A stretch of 64,000 nt of DNA from Lucifuga dentata (GCA_014773175.1 VXCM01000787.1:1-64000); one strand, 5' to 3'. Shown: positions 11,601-23,877, counted from the stretch's first letter. A program made the numbers and translations. Notes: generated from the sequence alone by a model not told the origin.

Positions 11601-14130
11601 GACAGTAAGCACTTAGTCCACTTGAGAATGCCATGAAAAAATAACTGTAAGATTGAAAACCTCAAGTGTGCCCACCATTTTAGTTACTCTTACATGACAA
11701 GCTATATTTGCTAAAAGATCAGACCCTGGTATTTGACAGCAAAAAGGGCTTTTGAGTCATTCATGTTTGACTGGGTTTATCTGGGTTTATGTGCTTTTGT
11801 AACAAGTGAAACCGATTCAATGACTTCAGAAAAGTGACTGTGACTTGCTGAGCAGAAATCAAGGGTGTGTGCCTTCACTGCAGTCGAACACACACATCAT
11901 GATACTGGTCAAGGTGGGTAGAATGGCATTTAAATAAACCAAACCATTAGCTCCACCAGGGCTCAATGGTAATCAATCAGTGCACAGCACAATGTGCAGT
12001 AAATGGCACACAGTGCAAGTACAAAAGGCTGGGCAACTAACTTTTGGCAGTTATACAAATGGGGGGGGGGGGGGNGGTGTAAATGTGCCACATTTGCACA
12101 GGATTAGGAGAAACACATTAGCAGTGAGTGGTGAGTGAAGGGTGAGGCTGATATCAGTCATGACCAATCCAGTGACCTCATTTAGTTCTCTTTTTTAAAA
12201 AAAAAAAAAAAAAAAACAGTGTGCCCTGATCTTTAAATTAGCACTAAATTAAATTACATTACATTTGGAGGATATGACACATTTGATTACCATGTTGCCA
12301 TGGGAACACAGAAGGATTGCTGACATTCACATTCTAGCAAGGTGATGGTACTTTGTTTGATCAAATTCACATCAAACCTTTAAAGTATAGACAGAATCAG
12401 TGAAGCCCAAGAAGTTAAAAACACAAGAGCAAACAATTTTATACCCTTGCTGAAAAATTGCTTTGGTCCTCACAAAACTGCATCTGTAATGCCTTGATTT
12501 TTCTTGAAATTGATGGCTAGTACATTGTACAAAACTGTACATGCATTTTGTAATAAATTTCAGAGTGAATATTGGTTTGTTTTTTTTGTTTTTTTGTCAC
12601 AGACAGTAAATGGGATTTCAAAATAGGAACAATAACATTCATTCATTTTTCTTTCTTTAGCTTGCTCCTAGAAAACATTGCAAAGTTGTAGAATCACCAT
12701 GACTAATGACAAATATACAATCACCATGACAAATATACAGTACTTTAAATAAGTTCACATATTTGATAAGTCTGTTTCTCTGGCTCAGTCAGTGCAATAT
12801 AAAATAAGGGGAGGCTCTTTCGCTATCTCACTCGATATATCATGTGACACTGGCATTTTTGTGTTGCATGAAAACCACTCATTCAACATAAGAAAAAGTC
12901 AAATGGGCATAGAGAAAAAGGGTACCTGCTGAAAATGCCACTTCAGCAGGGAAAAAAAACAAAAAAAAAACACCGTCATGATAGAGATACAGGACCAATA
13001 ATTTATCTGACCACTTCTGTTGAACGGCTGGCAGTGAGTAGATAAATTGTCCTGTGTTATCTTTCTGTGTTGCCACATCTAGTGTGTATGTGTGTGTGTG
13101 GCTTGAAATTGAAACTAAAGCCAGCAATGAAAGAGGCTGTGGAGAGATGAACAACAGACATTTTCATGAAGGAAAGCGCAGACACACTGTCGTTTATATG
13201 CAAAACCAGGTGACTATTGCCTCTCCACAAAGTCATTGCTTTAAAACTGTCTCTTGAACCCCCTTGGCTGTCCTTCATCAACGTTTGGCAAATAGCACAA
13301 AACTTTCTTATACAAAAAAAGCATCAGGTGCTTCTCGTATTGAGATGTTGCCCTACAGTGGTGGCCCTGCTGTTGTCTCCCTCCACTCCATGGTGAGATG
13401 CGACTGGACTCCCCAGTCCAGCTCATTCTTCTTCATTTGCAGGCTTTCAGCCACAGAGCAGCTGCCAGTGTGTTTTATTGGTTCTTATCAGCCTTCAACC
13501 CTGCAGCAGAAGTCACACCACATCTCTCAGATCTGAAACTTGTGAATGTGCTGCTGCTAAACACTGAGTGGAATCATTGCCTGCATTGCTAGAGGGTTGG
13601 AATTCAACAGGAACGGCTTTTGCTAAAAGCTTCAATCTGAGAAAGTGAATATGAACAGTGAATGTGAAATGTATTATAAGTGGTGATACAACTGAAATGA
13701 TTGGATTGCCATTTTCATTGAAGATCTCATCTCCAGTGAAAATGGCAAAATACCAGAGGTTGAATGTGGTTTAGCACAGAGAAACAGCTTAGTCCCGCAT
13801 GGCTGAGAGAGGCGAGTCCTGGCATATGGATGAGACATGATATCTCCTAGTGGGAGAGTCTGCACTATTGATATTAATAATGGAGGGTTTTAGGTGCTGT
13901 GGGCTGTGCAGGAGGCTATATAAGACAAGGGAAGCATGCGATGCATCCATATTTCATTAGAACACTGAGTCCTGAAGATACAGCAGCTTCCCAGGGACAA
14001 TATTAAACCAGCAGGGGTCTCAACTGTAGGGCAGCACTTTACATTCTTAGTCAGTGTAAGAACATTGATCCTCACATGGGGTTAAATGTGATTCTGGAAC
14101 TTAGCTAACAGCATGAACTGGATAAGTTAG
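8640..14130. other. Unassigned AT-rich sequence
   Basis: I recognise no gene or transposon. Three stretches hold overlapping open frames, at about 10389-10738, 13054-13592 and 13674-14075, but none has a recognisable domain. A G run interrupted by N lies at 12061-12077 and an A run at about 12197-12216. The first of these stretches is listed as a finding because several frames stay open over a GC-richer block. Confidence 0.5.
12061..12077. repeat. Poly(G) tract broken by a single N (12075)
   Basis: Fourteen G residues, one N and two more G. This is the only G homopolymer among the N-marked sites, and its true length is unknown. Confidence 0.85.
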
Positions 14131-14139
14131 GTACGTTTT

Positions 14140-14175
14140 GTTCATTTCCTTTCTGTCGACAGAAAGGAAATGAAC
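14140..14175. repeat. Perfect 36-bp palindrome
   Basis: The 18-nt half GTTCATTTCCTTTCTGTC is followed directly by its exact reverse complement, with GTCGAC at the centre and no spacer. The flanking bases (T on both sides) no longer pair, so the symmetry stops sharply. It lies just outside the end of the LINE relic at 14280-14760. It could extrude as a cruciform, or it could come from a fold-back repair event or a sequencing or assembly fold-back. I see no known regulatory site in it. Confidence 0.95.
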
Positions 14176-14279
14176 TTATAAAGTTCACTTATCAAGTCAT
14201 ATTTTTATTCATCTTCATACTGGGAATTTGCATGAAAATCATGTTTTGTCTATACAACTAATCTAAGTCATTTTTTTAA

Positions 14280-14351
14280 TCAAGGGTGATGCCCAGAAGC
14301 TTAGTCTCATTCACCTGTTGAATAGGTTGCCCCTGTATTGTAAGTCACAAT

Positions 14352-14386
<35 letters not shown>

Positions 14387-14760
14387 TTGGAATGACACTA
14401 AATAAGTATACTCTGACTTTGATATATCAAGTACTAATCTATTTTGCAGTACCCAACTGTAAACTAGATTGAGGTCCAGACTTCTACTGAATTCAGCAAA
14501 AATTTTCTAATGCAAAATATAATGTAGAATCATCAGCAAAAAAAGCCATACTACTGTTCAGTGCCACAAGTGGTAAATCATTAATAAATACTGAAAATAA
14601 TAAAGGTCCCAAACAAGTCCCTTGTGGAACACCACACTCAAGTTTTTATTTTGTGCTTCACAGAAGCTCCCATTGAGAAACACACTCAGCATCTGTTGGA
14701 TAAGTAGCCTCCAGCCCACTTCAATGCTGAATGTTTGAAGCCATACAACACTAGTGATGT
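14280..14760 (-). pseudogene. LINE reverse-transcriptase relic (L2/CR1/Rex-like), minus strand
   Basis: Read on the minus strand, 14745 downward gives YGF...ALKW.G.YLSNR. Positions 14633-14493 then give an uninterrupted 46-codon stretch with GVPQGTCLGPLLF, FINDLP and the catalytic FADDSTLY, which ends at a stop. In a second frame LNLVYSWVLQNRLVLDISKS follows. After a long A run (14354-14383 on the plus strand) comes GQPIQQV.ETKLLGITLD. This order is the usual palm-to-thumb order of LINE reverse transcriptases. The catalytic DD is intact, but at least two frame changes, stops and the homopolymer expansion make it a dead 5'-truncated copy. Confidence 0.85.
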
Positions 14761-14799
14761 TTGTATACACTGGGAAGAGAACAAGGCCACTTAAAAGAA

Positions 14800-16230
14800 T
14801 TTCCACTTAAGCTGACAGAAGATGTTTCATTATTGCCTGGTTTTTCTCTTTCAATGCTTGAGTGCAGTGGTGTGTCCTACATGGTAGATAAGGTCAGTGG
14901 TTTCCATCAACATCATTTGTGCTGTCTGTCATGTCCCTGTCATGAATATTCATATATACTATATGCACTATTATTCCAGGGAATGACTTCTCCACGGAGT
15001 ATGTATATAATAATGTTAGTGATCAATCAACTGGACAGGCCTCATGTGGGAGTTACTGCACTGAGGCACAGCATATATCATAAAGTCAGTAAGTTATTCA
15101 GGGGGTATCTTTATTAATGTCATCACGATGGATCTAGCCTAGATTATTATCAACAAAGTTATATTCCTTATAGTTCAATTATGTTGATGTGTTTCTTTAA
15201 ATAATATGAGAATTTGAAGAGTGTTAAAAAGACCAACGAGACTCTTGAATTGTCAGCAGGTAATATGGTAATAGGTATTATCTATAAGTGAAATACTAAA
15301 AATGACATTTTTAAAGAAAATCTCAATGACTGCTGTGAAGCAGCATTTCATTTAAGTGGTTTGATTCTGACCATGAATGACTGATGAGATTCTCCATCTG
15401 AATTTAGCAGTGAAATTCTAATGATCGGTCTCCCACTAACTGATTAATGACAGTAATGTGTGAGCTTTTCCTAGGGGTTGATGGCTGTTGATCTGAACAT
15501 GCTTTGTGTTATTTCTTTTTACACCATCACATACACTTTTTGATTGTAAAATGCACAGTAGAAGTGCCCCCGTAGGCTTTACCAGGGTCCAGAATCATCT
15601 GAGCTTTAACAAACCCTCTGTGTACTTATTGAAATTGATTCAGCCACAGGGACAAATGCATTGAGCTTTGTACAGTAAAAGATAAACATCTATAGCAACC
15701 ACAGGTCATTGTGTTGTGCTCACAAAGCACCTACACTTTACTGCATTCTAGTTTTATCTTTTGCACCATTCATATTGAAATTCTTTATTTATACCATATG
15801 GCACACTTTGTATGTAACATGCTGCAGTAGCAGCAACATATCCAAACATGGGATTCTTTCATGTAGCAGCTGGCATGAAGCTGGACAGAGTGGGAGTAAG
15901 ATCAAAGTGCACAGGACCAAAGTGCAGCATATCTATAGTGAGAGTGCTTGGGTCACGCTTTTAATACTTGCCTACTTGCAATGTGAATAGTAAAAAATAC
16001 TGAAAGTCTCTGAGGGTATAAGCATTTGCCCCAAGTTCTGAATGTGGGTGTAGTTTTGAGGGATGCATACATGTTTGTTGATCAGTGGAATAACAACTTC
16101 ACTACTTGGAAGTAAGGTCTGCAAGCTACGAGATTATGGAGAAAGCTGCACTAAAGGTCAGAAAGCAGAAAGTTTTCCATTATTCAGGCAGTGGGAGTGA
16201 TACAATAGAGAGGCCATGTGTTTATGTTTC
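14800..16230. other. Unassigned sequence
   Basis: A plus-strand open frame of 118 codons (14761-15117) overlaps the upstream edge of the LINE relic. It has no domain I recognise and ordinary AT-rich composition, so I do not call it a gene. Nothing else is recognisable. Confidence 0.5.
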
Positions 16231-16235
16231 TAACT

Positions 16236-16370
16236 GTCCATTTACTTTTATCCAAAGCAACATATAGGCGAGATGTAGCAGTATGAACACCATGAGGCTT
16301 TCTTACTGCTACATGAAGGTGTTCTTGAAGAGCTGGGTCTTTACGTCTTTCTTAAAGACCTAAAGACTTA
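16236..16370 (+). repeat. Dispersed fish repeat with TTTATCCAAAGC motif
   Basis: TTTTATCCAAAGCAACAT and, about 80 bp later, GTTCTTGAAGAGCTGGGTCT with TTTCTTAAAG are word patterns I associate with a common dispersed teleost repeat of uncertain class. It appears degraded and I cannot define its ends. It may be part of a larger transposon. Confidence 0.4.
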
Positions 16371-16914
16371 AAGATTAGCCATACAGTAATACCTGAAAGG
16401 CAGGCTTAGCTACCAGAATCAATATGATATCTTGAAACCACTTAGAGTTTTATTTGCTTCAAACTGTGAAATCTTATATCTACAACTGTTGTCCTTGACG
16501 GATGATAATAGCAGCGGGTAAAGAATCTGCACCTGAAGCATACGAGATATGTGAGGACTAGAAGCAAAAGCTTAGGAAATTCTATGAATTAGGTAAGACA
16601 GAAATCACTTAATACTGTCATCAACAATACATGGCTAACATTTACAGGAAAAGCAATAAGGAAAAGAAAAAAATAACGAATAAAGCCAAAAAAATATGGA
16701 GGGTCATCCTAAATAAGTGCCATGATAACTGAAGGTTATTCACAGAGCTTCCCTTACATTCATCACAGTTCACAGTTGTTCTGTTATTGGTATATTGTCG
16801 TGAGCAAAATTAACATGTTAAATTGGCAAAAGAAACCTAAATTATTTGCTTTAGAGTTCTGCATTTTAAGAGATTTCAGCTAAGTTAAAAATGATAAGAG
16901 TTCTGGTGCACAGG

Positions 16915-16962
16915 GGTGGTGGTGGTGATGTGGTGGTGGTGGTGTNAGAGAGAGAGAGAGAG
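16915..16962. repeat. (GGT)n and (AG)n tracts joined through an N (16946)
   Basis: An imperfect (GGT)n tract runs to 16945, one N follows, then (AG)n. The abrupt change of repeat type at an N suggests two contig ends were abutted here. Confidence 0.8.
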
Positions 16963-17075
16963 ATCAGCTGAGGTGGTGTAAATATCAAATTTATTGATCA
17001 CTAAAACATGAGGCAAATACACTTGAAAAGATCATCCAGATGTCATACGGCTGAAATTAACTGTCAGATGAGAAC

Positions 17076-17510
17076 TTAAGCCTGGTTCATGCTTCACGCA
17101 GACGCGACAGTAGACACATGGAAAGTTTGATGTAATTGCAGCCATAATGGCCAGCCGTAGACGTAGCTTTGGAGGGTCAACCGCGTGGTCGCGCACTACT
17201 GGAGTTTTGAACATGGATGGCGTTCACGTGACATTATGTGCCTCCAGTGATGACTGGCCAAGCAAAGAGGTACGGAGGAAACCGAGGTTGCGTGTAGAGG
17301 TGTGGAAGGAAGAGAGGATAAATAAACAATGTTTTGGCGCAGTTAACCAGCCGTTGTTAACATACAGCACCACCGTTGAAGTGCGTGGTCGACCACGCAG
17401 TGAACATGAATGTGCAAGAAGCATGAATGCCAGGATACGCTGACAGTCTGATGTGGAGACGTCTGCATTATGTTCACGCTGTGTCCACATGAAGCATGAA
17501 CCAGGCTTAA
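17076..17510. mobile_element. GC-richer MITE with TTAA ends (family 3)
   Basis: The ends are a perfect 20-bp inverted repeat, TTAAGCCTGGTTCATGCTTC, that includes TTAA on each side. The 427-bp body has more GC and CpG than its surroundings and holds an internal 18-bp perfect palindrome centred on GGTCGACC near 17395. A 98-codon frame (17147-17443) and several minus-strand frames are open over it, but none shows a transposase motif, so I treat them as by-products of the GC-rich composition. A 3-bp TWA direct duplication of Harbinger type does not fit the flanks. TTAA or TA duplication does. Confidence 0.85.
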
Positions 17511-19155
17511 AATGTGGTGTGACTGTGTTTTATGAATTCCCAACACGTAAATAAGGAGGTACCATAGTAATGTCTCTTTCAAGACAAACAGTGAAAGTGG
17601 TCTGTAACCGCTGTTTATGAATGATGGAATGTGGTTGCGATAGTTGCCCTTATTGACACATTAAATCTTTCGCTGTTTTATGAAAAACCCTCTTGTTTAT
17701 TAAAACTCTCCAATGTCTCCAATTTCAGAATTTTTGCAGCTCATTCCATGAAGATTGAACATTTAAGTGTTAATTTAGCTTGGATACGGGCAGGAGCAAG
17801 AAATTCTGATAACATAAGCTGTAGTTTGGCGTTGGAGTAGGAAATATGTGCAAAGATATGATGGAAGCTGCTGAAAGATTCACTTATACAGCAGTAAAAC
17901 TAAATGAAGCAGTACCAGTGGAATTGTCAATGAATTGTTAAATAATTTAAAATGGCACTTTCAAGGCAACCTAATAAAAATTATTACACAGATTATATTC
18001 CACAGTAGCAGTAATGCAATATCTTCCCAGGTGCTACAGGAACATACTTAAATCCATAGTGATTACAGCATTTTTGATTTTCTGCAGGTTCTATTGACTT
18101 AATTTAACCCCAACCAAACAGTTTGGACTTGCAGGTTTTGGTTTATTCTCAGTGTGAGGAACAAACAGGAAGCAATGGAAATTATCAGGATGCAAGTCTT
18201 GTTGGAAATATGAACACACAGGGATAAAGGCAACAACAAGATGTGTGTGTCAAGCTCAGTCAAGTTTATTTACGGTATAATGGCCATCAACACAAGGATG
18301 TCTCATGTTGGGACTTATACAATTAAAAAGTGATGCAGTATATGCAAAACAATAAATAAATTGAGAAAACATAACTATATAACTACAATATCTATGAGTC
18401 CAGCTAGTTTCACAACAAAAAGTCCATCAGTGAAACTGGTGTTATTATGATGTCCATATTTATGATGCCAACACTGAAATTTAAAGAGATCATAAGATGT
18501 CAGACATTAATCTGTGAGGTATGTAAGTGGAATGTAATCAACAACATGTCCAATGCATTCATATCTTTTTTTAACTGAAATAAAAATGATTCATGCTGTA
18601 ATAGAAATAACAGAAGATGCTGTTAATCCATCGTGTATGATATGGAACGTGCAATATTGACTGGAACAGCATTAACTTGTCACTCACATATATATGTTAG
18701 ATCCAAACTGTTAGCATTTAATTACTGATCATATGTATTGCAAAATGAAATCCATCCACCTTTGTGCTCGGAATCTTTCATCCTTACTGTCAAAAACAAT
18801 TTCTCACCACATTAGTTCAACAAGAGTTCATTAAAGCTGTCATGTTCACTCAGCTATGAGAGCAGGGAAGGTATCACAAGCATGAGCTGAGCTGAGGGAA
18901 CATGGATTTACTGCATGGTAGAAAAGTTATAGTTGCTACACTGTTATATAGAAATGCTGAACAGCATCATGTAAATACCGATGATAAATAACAAGGGGGG
19001 ATATTTTATACTCCAGCAAGACTCAACATTTCAACAAAGCATTTTGGAAGAAATTGCTTGACAGATGTTACAGGCAAACCAATGACCTCAACATTTTAAT
19101 ATGCTGCTCCTTCTTATGGGCCCAGATCCCCGTGTTCTCTATGTGACCGCCCAAT

Positions 19156-19156
<1 letters not shown>

Positions 19157-19195
<39 letters not shown>
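19157..19195. repeat. (CA)n microsatellite
   Basis: About nineteen perfect CA units. Confidence 0.95.
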
Positions 19196-19197
<2 letters not shown>

Positions 19198-19948
19198 ACA
19201 CAAATCTTCTCGGTCTGTCTATTAGCAGAATAGCAGCACTAAGCACTACTTAGTAAAATTGGACAGCCCATATTTTCAGACATTTGTCCTGATGTGCCTT
19301 GTCCCCATTATGATAATAAACATTAATTTGGATTGTCAGAAAATGCAGGGAATTCTCTCTCTCTCTCTCTAATAAAGGACAATGTGATGATGAGTGACAC
19401 CTTTATGCATTTATGTCAGAAGATGGATGACTTGGGTGTACATGAGGGTAAATGAGATAAACATGACAAATTAGAAATGTGTCACATCTTTAAACATTAG
19501 AATATAAAACTTTGCAAACCATTTTGAATTTACTTTAACCCTACCAGTGGATTTTAACTGACAAATGGTGGCTTAATTCTTCTGTATATTTTCATCTCTA
19601 TCCTACAGTAGGAGGAAGACATTAGGTAAGATGTAGAAAAAATATAACTGTATTGTATAGCTGGATTCATATTATAATTTGCTAAAAAATAATAGAGAAA
19701 ATCATGTCAGAAGTGAATTACATGATACTGTGATCCTAATTAGTATCCTGGTGTAAAATCTCATTATCTATTCCAAGGACTAAACTACAATCCAAGGCAG
19801 TTCATGCATACACAATAGAATTTTGGAAGAAATTTGTTTTCTTTGTAATTTTGTGCATTTTTTTTTATTTTATGGTGCTGCTTGTAGTTAGTGCTGTTTG
19901 TGTCACTGAATGTGCCTCATATGTCACAGCATATTTCTGTAGTTCAGA

Positions 19949-19949
<1 letters not shown>

Positions 19950-19979
<30 letters not shown>

Positions 19980-19980
19980 N

Positions 19981-20013
<33 letters not shown>

Positions 20014-20016
20014 TAT
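19950..20016. repeat. Poly(A) with N (19980) followed by (TA)n
   Basis: About 30 A, one N, 17 A, then nine to ten TA units. It may be a decayed retroposon tail, but no body is recognisable upstream. Confidence 0.85.
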
Positions 20017-20580
20017 TAATTAGACAGAAATTAATATGTCCTTTTTTCTGAAGTGAATTCATCATTACAAAATTTCATTAGGAGTAATTTTATTAAGTGG
20101 CTATGAATTGAGAAAATCCAGTTCCATTGTTTTGTTTTTTAAGGTGAATTTCACGTCCAGGTCAGGCCAATTAATAAACATAAATTATCAAGTTTTCATG
20201 AATAATTTAAAAAAAAAAAAAATACCAATAATTCTCTTTAAAGGAAAAAAAAATAGAACTGGCTCTCCATATTATTCTATTAAACTAATTGTTGTGTTTC
20301 ACTCAGACTAAATTTTACTGCTGCATTTGAGGCTTTTCACTATTTTCTTGGGTTCTAGCAGCACTGGAATGTCTCAGGTACAGTAAGATCAATACCCTCT
20401 TGCCCATTGGAGGGGGTAATAATTTAGTTATTATCAGACAATTTGCATCGTCCAACTGCTGACCTGATTGGACCAGGTCAAACATAGCAAGGTACACATG
20501 TTGATGGAGAGAAAAAATATGATTTCATCAGGCTATCACAATAACACCAATATATCAAAAAACATGTACAGGCTTTATTC

Positions 20581-20745
20581 TCCTGTCAGTACCCTTGACC
20601 ACAGCACTGGCTTAAAAACTGAGTTGGTCCCCGGATGCTGCACAGTGGCTGCCCACTGCTCCTCAGGGATGGGTTAAATGCAGAGACTAAATTTCATCTG
20701 TACCTGTGTGCAAATGACAATAAAGAATACCTTTAGCTTTACCTT
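20581..20745 (+). repeat. Non-LTR-type 3' end repeat (GGTCCCCGG...GCTGCCCACTGCTCC type)
   Basis: The ordered words GAGTTGGTCCCCGGATGCTG, CAGTGGCTGCCCACTGCTCC, GGGATGGGTTAAATGCAGAG, AAATTTCATCTGTACCTGTG and AATGACAATAAAG match the end of a dispersed fish retroposon that I recognise but cannot place in a clade. It ends near the CTTTAGCTTTACCTTA tail. No coding sequence is present. Confidence 0.6.
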
Positions 20746-20799
20746 ATCAGTGTATTTTTCAACACACAATATGTGATTTTTACCCAGTGAATAATGAAG

Positions 20800-20849
20800 C
20801 TCCACCCCTGCGACCCAAGCAGGTATAGACACTGGATGGATGGATGGAT
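20800..20849 (+). mobile_element. Decayed retroposon tail ending in (GGAT)n
   Basis: CCCTGCGACCCAAGCAGGTATAGA followed by (TGGA)n resembles the last 50 bp of the better-preserved insertion at 37632-37759. Only the terminal piece survives. Confidence 0.55.
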
Positions 20850-21106
20850 ATCATCCACAGCTGATTGCTGGCTATGTGAAGGCATTTCCTTTGGTTGTCT
20901 GACTCTTATGTGTTCAAATGTAGCAGGTTTTAGAGTTAATTTGCTGCATCAAGTTTGAAGGACGTATCAAGTTGTTGGATGGTTTTAAATAACTTGATTA
21001 AGCAACCAAGCAGCAGCAGGTTTGTTTAATTTTTTTTTTTTGTTTTGTTTTTTTAAGAAATAACTACACAAACCTATGGACAGTGCACTCTGTAAAGTAT
21101 TGTCCT

Positions 21107-21710
21107 TTAAAGGAGCATGCCACCCATTTTGCATGTTTGAGTCAAATATATTCAATTTTCATACATGTTACATTACTGACAATTATTTCCCAAAGGATAA
21201 AAATGTATTTCAGCTTTCCTGATATTTTGCAAAATCTCTTAATCTTTCAAAATCAAATATTCAAGTGATAAAAACTGATGTTTTGCCTGCTAATAGTTAC
21301 GCAAAATTATGAAGTAACGGTCATTTAAATTTTTCGATAAACGCAGGGCTTCTTTTGGGACTATATCCCCCGGTGGAGACATACATTCCCTCTGCACTTT
21401 TTATTACGCTTAAACACTAAAATTACAAAGCTTCGAAAAAATCTGAATCTATGTTGCTCACGATAATGGATTACCCATCCCAAGAATACTTCAAGTTGAT
21501 TTTAATAGCGTACCATAATGAACTGAAACCAATGGCGGTTTGAAAGGTAGGATTTTTTTTTTTTTTTTTTTNTTTTTTTTTTTTTTTTTTTAAACTCACC
21601 ATTCCAGTAGTATGCTTTGGGAAATGATTGTCAGTAACATTACGTGTTAAGGGTATGAAAATTTAATACATTAGGCTAAAACATGCAAAATGGGTGGTAT
21701 GGTCCTTTAA
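21107..21710 (+). mobile_element. TTAA-bounded MITE family 1, copy 2 (complete)
   Basis: This 604-bp copy begins TTAAAGGAGCATGCCACCC and ends GGGTGGTATGGTCCTTTAA. Both 30-bp ends carry the family word GCATGTTTGAG or its complement. Internal landmarks ATGTTTTGCCTGC, CGGTGGAGACATACATTCCC and GAACTGAAACCAATGGCGGT are collinear with copy 1. A T homopolymer with an N (21553-21591) lies near the right end, a different site from the hot spot seen in other copies. No coding sequence. Confidence 0.9.
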
Positions 21711-22340
21711 CTTCATGTTCTAGATTGTATTCCCTCCTATAATGTGTTCAAACAAAATCATCATCTGTGTTTGGCTAATGAGTCCCCCCCCTGAGTTGAC
21801 CCCAGAGGAACCCCTTCATAAATCAATTTGGAGCTATGCTTTGGGGTTCTCATGTGTAAGTGTACTTTGGCTTGCTCGGCCTTTTCTCCCGACGTGCTGC
21901 TCTTTCTCATAAGCCAACTGTCTTTCCAGCTGTCACCATTCTTTCACGGTTGCCATGCAGTCTGTTCCTTCCTATTACTGAACATTGAGTTATTAAATTT
22001 AAAGGAAAGAGAAAGTCAGATTTTGAAACTGAAACAGCATTGTGAATGAAAAAGTAAATAACATCTCACTGTATTAATATTCAACTTAATATTCATCAGT
22101 ATAGTTTGGAATTTGCAGAGATTAGTTTGTGTGTGTAGTGAAGGTGGTGATAACGTGGAGGAGGAATCTGTCTAATCTTTCTACCACACTTCATTTGCCC
22201 TGTTAATTAACACTTAATCTGCAGACCTGAAGGATCTCACAACAAAATGAAAGTTTTTAAGGGTTGATGCCTGTTAGTCAGAGAGTCAATACTTTTCTAT
22301 GATACTTATTATAGGTGTATTTAATTATAATTGTCTAACA
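21711..22340. other. Unassigned sequence between two MITEs
   Basis: Nothing recognisable. Small open frames only. Confidence 0.5.
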
Positions 22341-22835
22341 ATTAGTGGGGGTATACTGTGCTGTTGCTGTTATTGCCCCTAATGTAATATAGTAGGGAGT
22401 ACAGTGTTTAGCATTTTCAAAATAATGAAATTTGAGGTCACAGGTTCACCATTGAAATGCATCCAGGAAGTCAGATAAAGGTCTTGCCTCAAAAGCTTCA
22501 GTTTTGATTAGTCCTTTACTTCTGTAACATTTTGACATCAACATATAACACATTTGAATTTACCTACACGCCTGGTTAGACACACCCACAAAGTTTGAGG
22601 CTAGAGTGTTTGGCTAGCATTGTCCAGGTCACAGCTGGCCAATCAGAACAGAGCTGACTTTTTTGGAGGGCAGAAAGTACCTAAAATGACTTGTTTTTGG
22701 TCAGTGTGCATAGTAGTGATCAAGCAAGGGGAAAGCAAAGTGGACTGATGTGTTTTTGAACATTAAATCATTGCAAATGTTTCAAGTAGACCCCTAAATG
22801 AAAATATGAACTTGGAAGTCTGTATGTCCTCTTAA
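22341..22835 (+). mobile_element. TTAA-bounded MITE family 2, copy 1
   Basis: It starts at a degraded boundary ATTAGTGGGGGTATACTGTG and ends GTCCTCTTAA. It shares with copy 2 (35603-36062), in the same order, TAGGGAGT, AAAGCTTCA.TTTTGAT, GTCCTTT.CTT, CAATCAGAACAGAGCTG, TTGCAAA.G.TTCAA..TAGACCC and AAATGAAAATA. There is no open frame of note. The ends suggest a TTAA target, as in family 1, but the interior is unrelated to that family. Confidence 0.7.
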
Positions 22836-22992
22836 TGTCAAAGATTTAGCATGAATTAGATTTCACTACATTCTAATGTTCAATGGCTATAACGGCTATG
22901 AACTGCAGAAGTAAGAAAAGCTGGGGAAGCTATTTGATTTTGCTTGTGATATGTGTGTGTGCGTGTGTCTAAATCACAGTCAAACTTTCCTT

Positions 22993-23002
22993 GTGATGAT
23001 GG

Positions 23003-23043
<41 letters not shown>

Positions 23044-23050
23044 GTGATGA
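22993..23050. repeat. (GAT)n microsatellite
   Basis: About nineteen trinucleotide units with two GGT interruptions near the ends. Confidence 0.95.
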
Positions 23051-23856
23051 TAGCAGCATGGCAGAACTCCAGCTGTTAAAATATGGCTAAGCTACAATCA
23101 AGCTATGATGGCAAGCAGGTTTCAAGCAACATCAAACTGCAACATCAACATCAAATTGTTGGGGATAATGGCTACAAGAAATACACTGGAGTATCGGATT
23201 GTAGCTTGGAAATGACAAAAAACTGTTCCAACACTACCAAAGTTACAAAACCAGATCATTATATACAGATATGACTTTTTCTCTCTTTCCCTTTAATCTC
23301 TATTTCTGGCTATACTTACTGTTAATGAGTTCATAAAGAAGTACTTCAAAGAAAGATTCCATTCTTGTAATCGTTTGGGATTTAATATATTTCATCACCA
23401 TTTGATCCAAGGAAAACACATCCAAGACTTTTCTTTGTTTTCCTTTCTACCTTGATTCGAGCATTTTATCTCACTCTCTATTCCTCCTCCTTAAACTAAT
23501 TACGAGGACTGGCTCTCATTTTTCTTTTGCCTTTAACCACAGTTTGCTTATAGCAGATAATCTGAATGCAGCATATCGCTTAAATTAGACAGAATTTCAA
23601 CAGTATTGAAGAAAGCAATAAAGTCTTGATGCATTTATCATCGAGAGAGAGAGAGAGAGAGAGAATAAGGAAATGATGAAGCAAGTTACCTTCTTTTATG
23701 TTTAGATAAGCACAATGTTTTGTAGAAAGAGTATAAATAATAAAAAAAGAGTGATGTATCATCCAGAAAAATAGCTTGTGGAAGGTGACTGAATATTTGT
23801 GTTTCCCCCTATTCAAATTCAGAGATAACACAATTTTCTACGCTGAAAAAAGCCAC

Positions 23857-23877
23857 AAAAAAAAAAAAAAAAAAAAN
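23857..23877. repeat. Poly(A) tract ending at an N (23877)
   Basis: About 20 A end abruptly at a single N, which is followed by TGTACAG. Probable assembly join. Confidence 0.85.

Larger units (their letters stand above)
17511..20580. other. Unassigned AT-rich sequence with simple repeats
   Basis: Contains (CA)n and a long A run with N followed by (TA)n, listed separately. I recognise nothing else. Confidence 0.55.

Noticed and set aside
13890..13930. GGCTATATAAGAC considered as a TATA-box promoter
   Set aside because: No transcript, exon or initiator context follows it. A TATA-like word is expected by chance in AT-rich DNA.
14761..15117. 118-codon plus-strand open frame
   Set aside because: No recognisable domain, ordinary composition, and it begins inside the antisense of a LINE relic.
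17147..17443. 98-codon frame, Arg-rich, inside the family 3 MITE
   Set aside because: It is open on several frames at once because of GC-rich composition. No transposase motif is visible.
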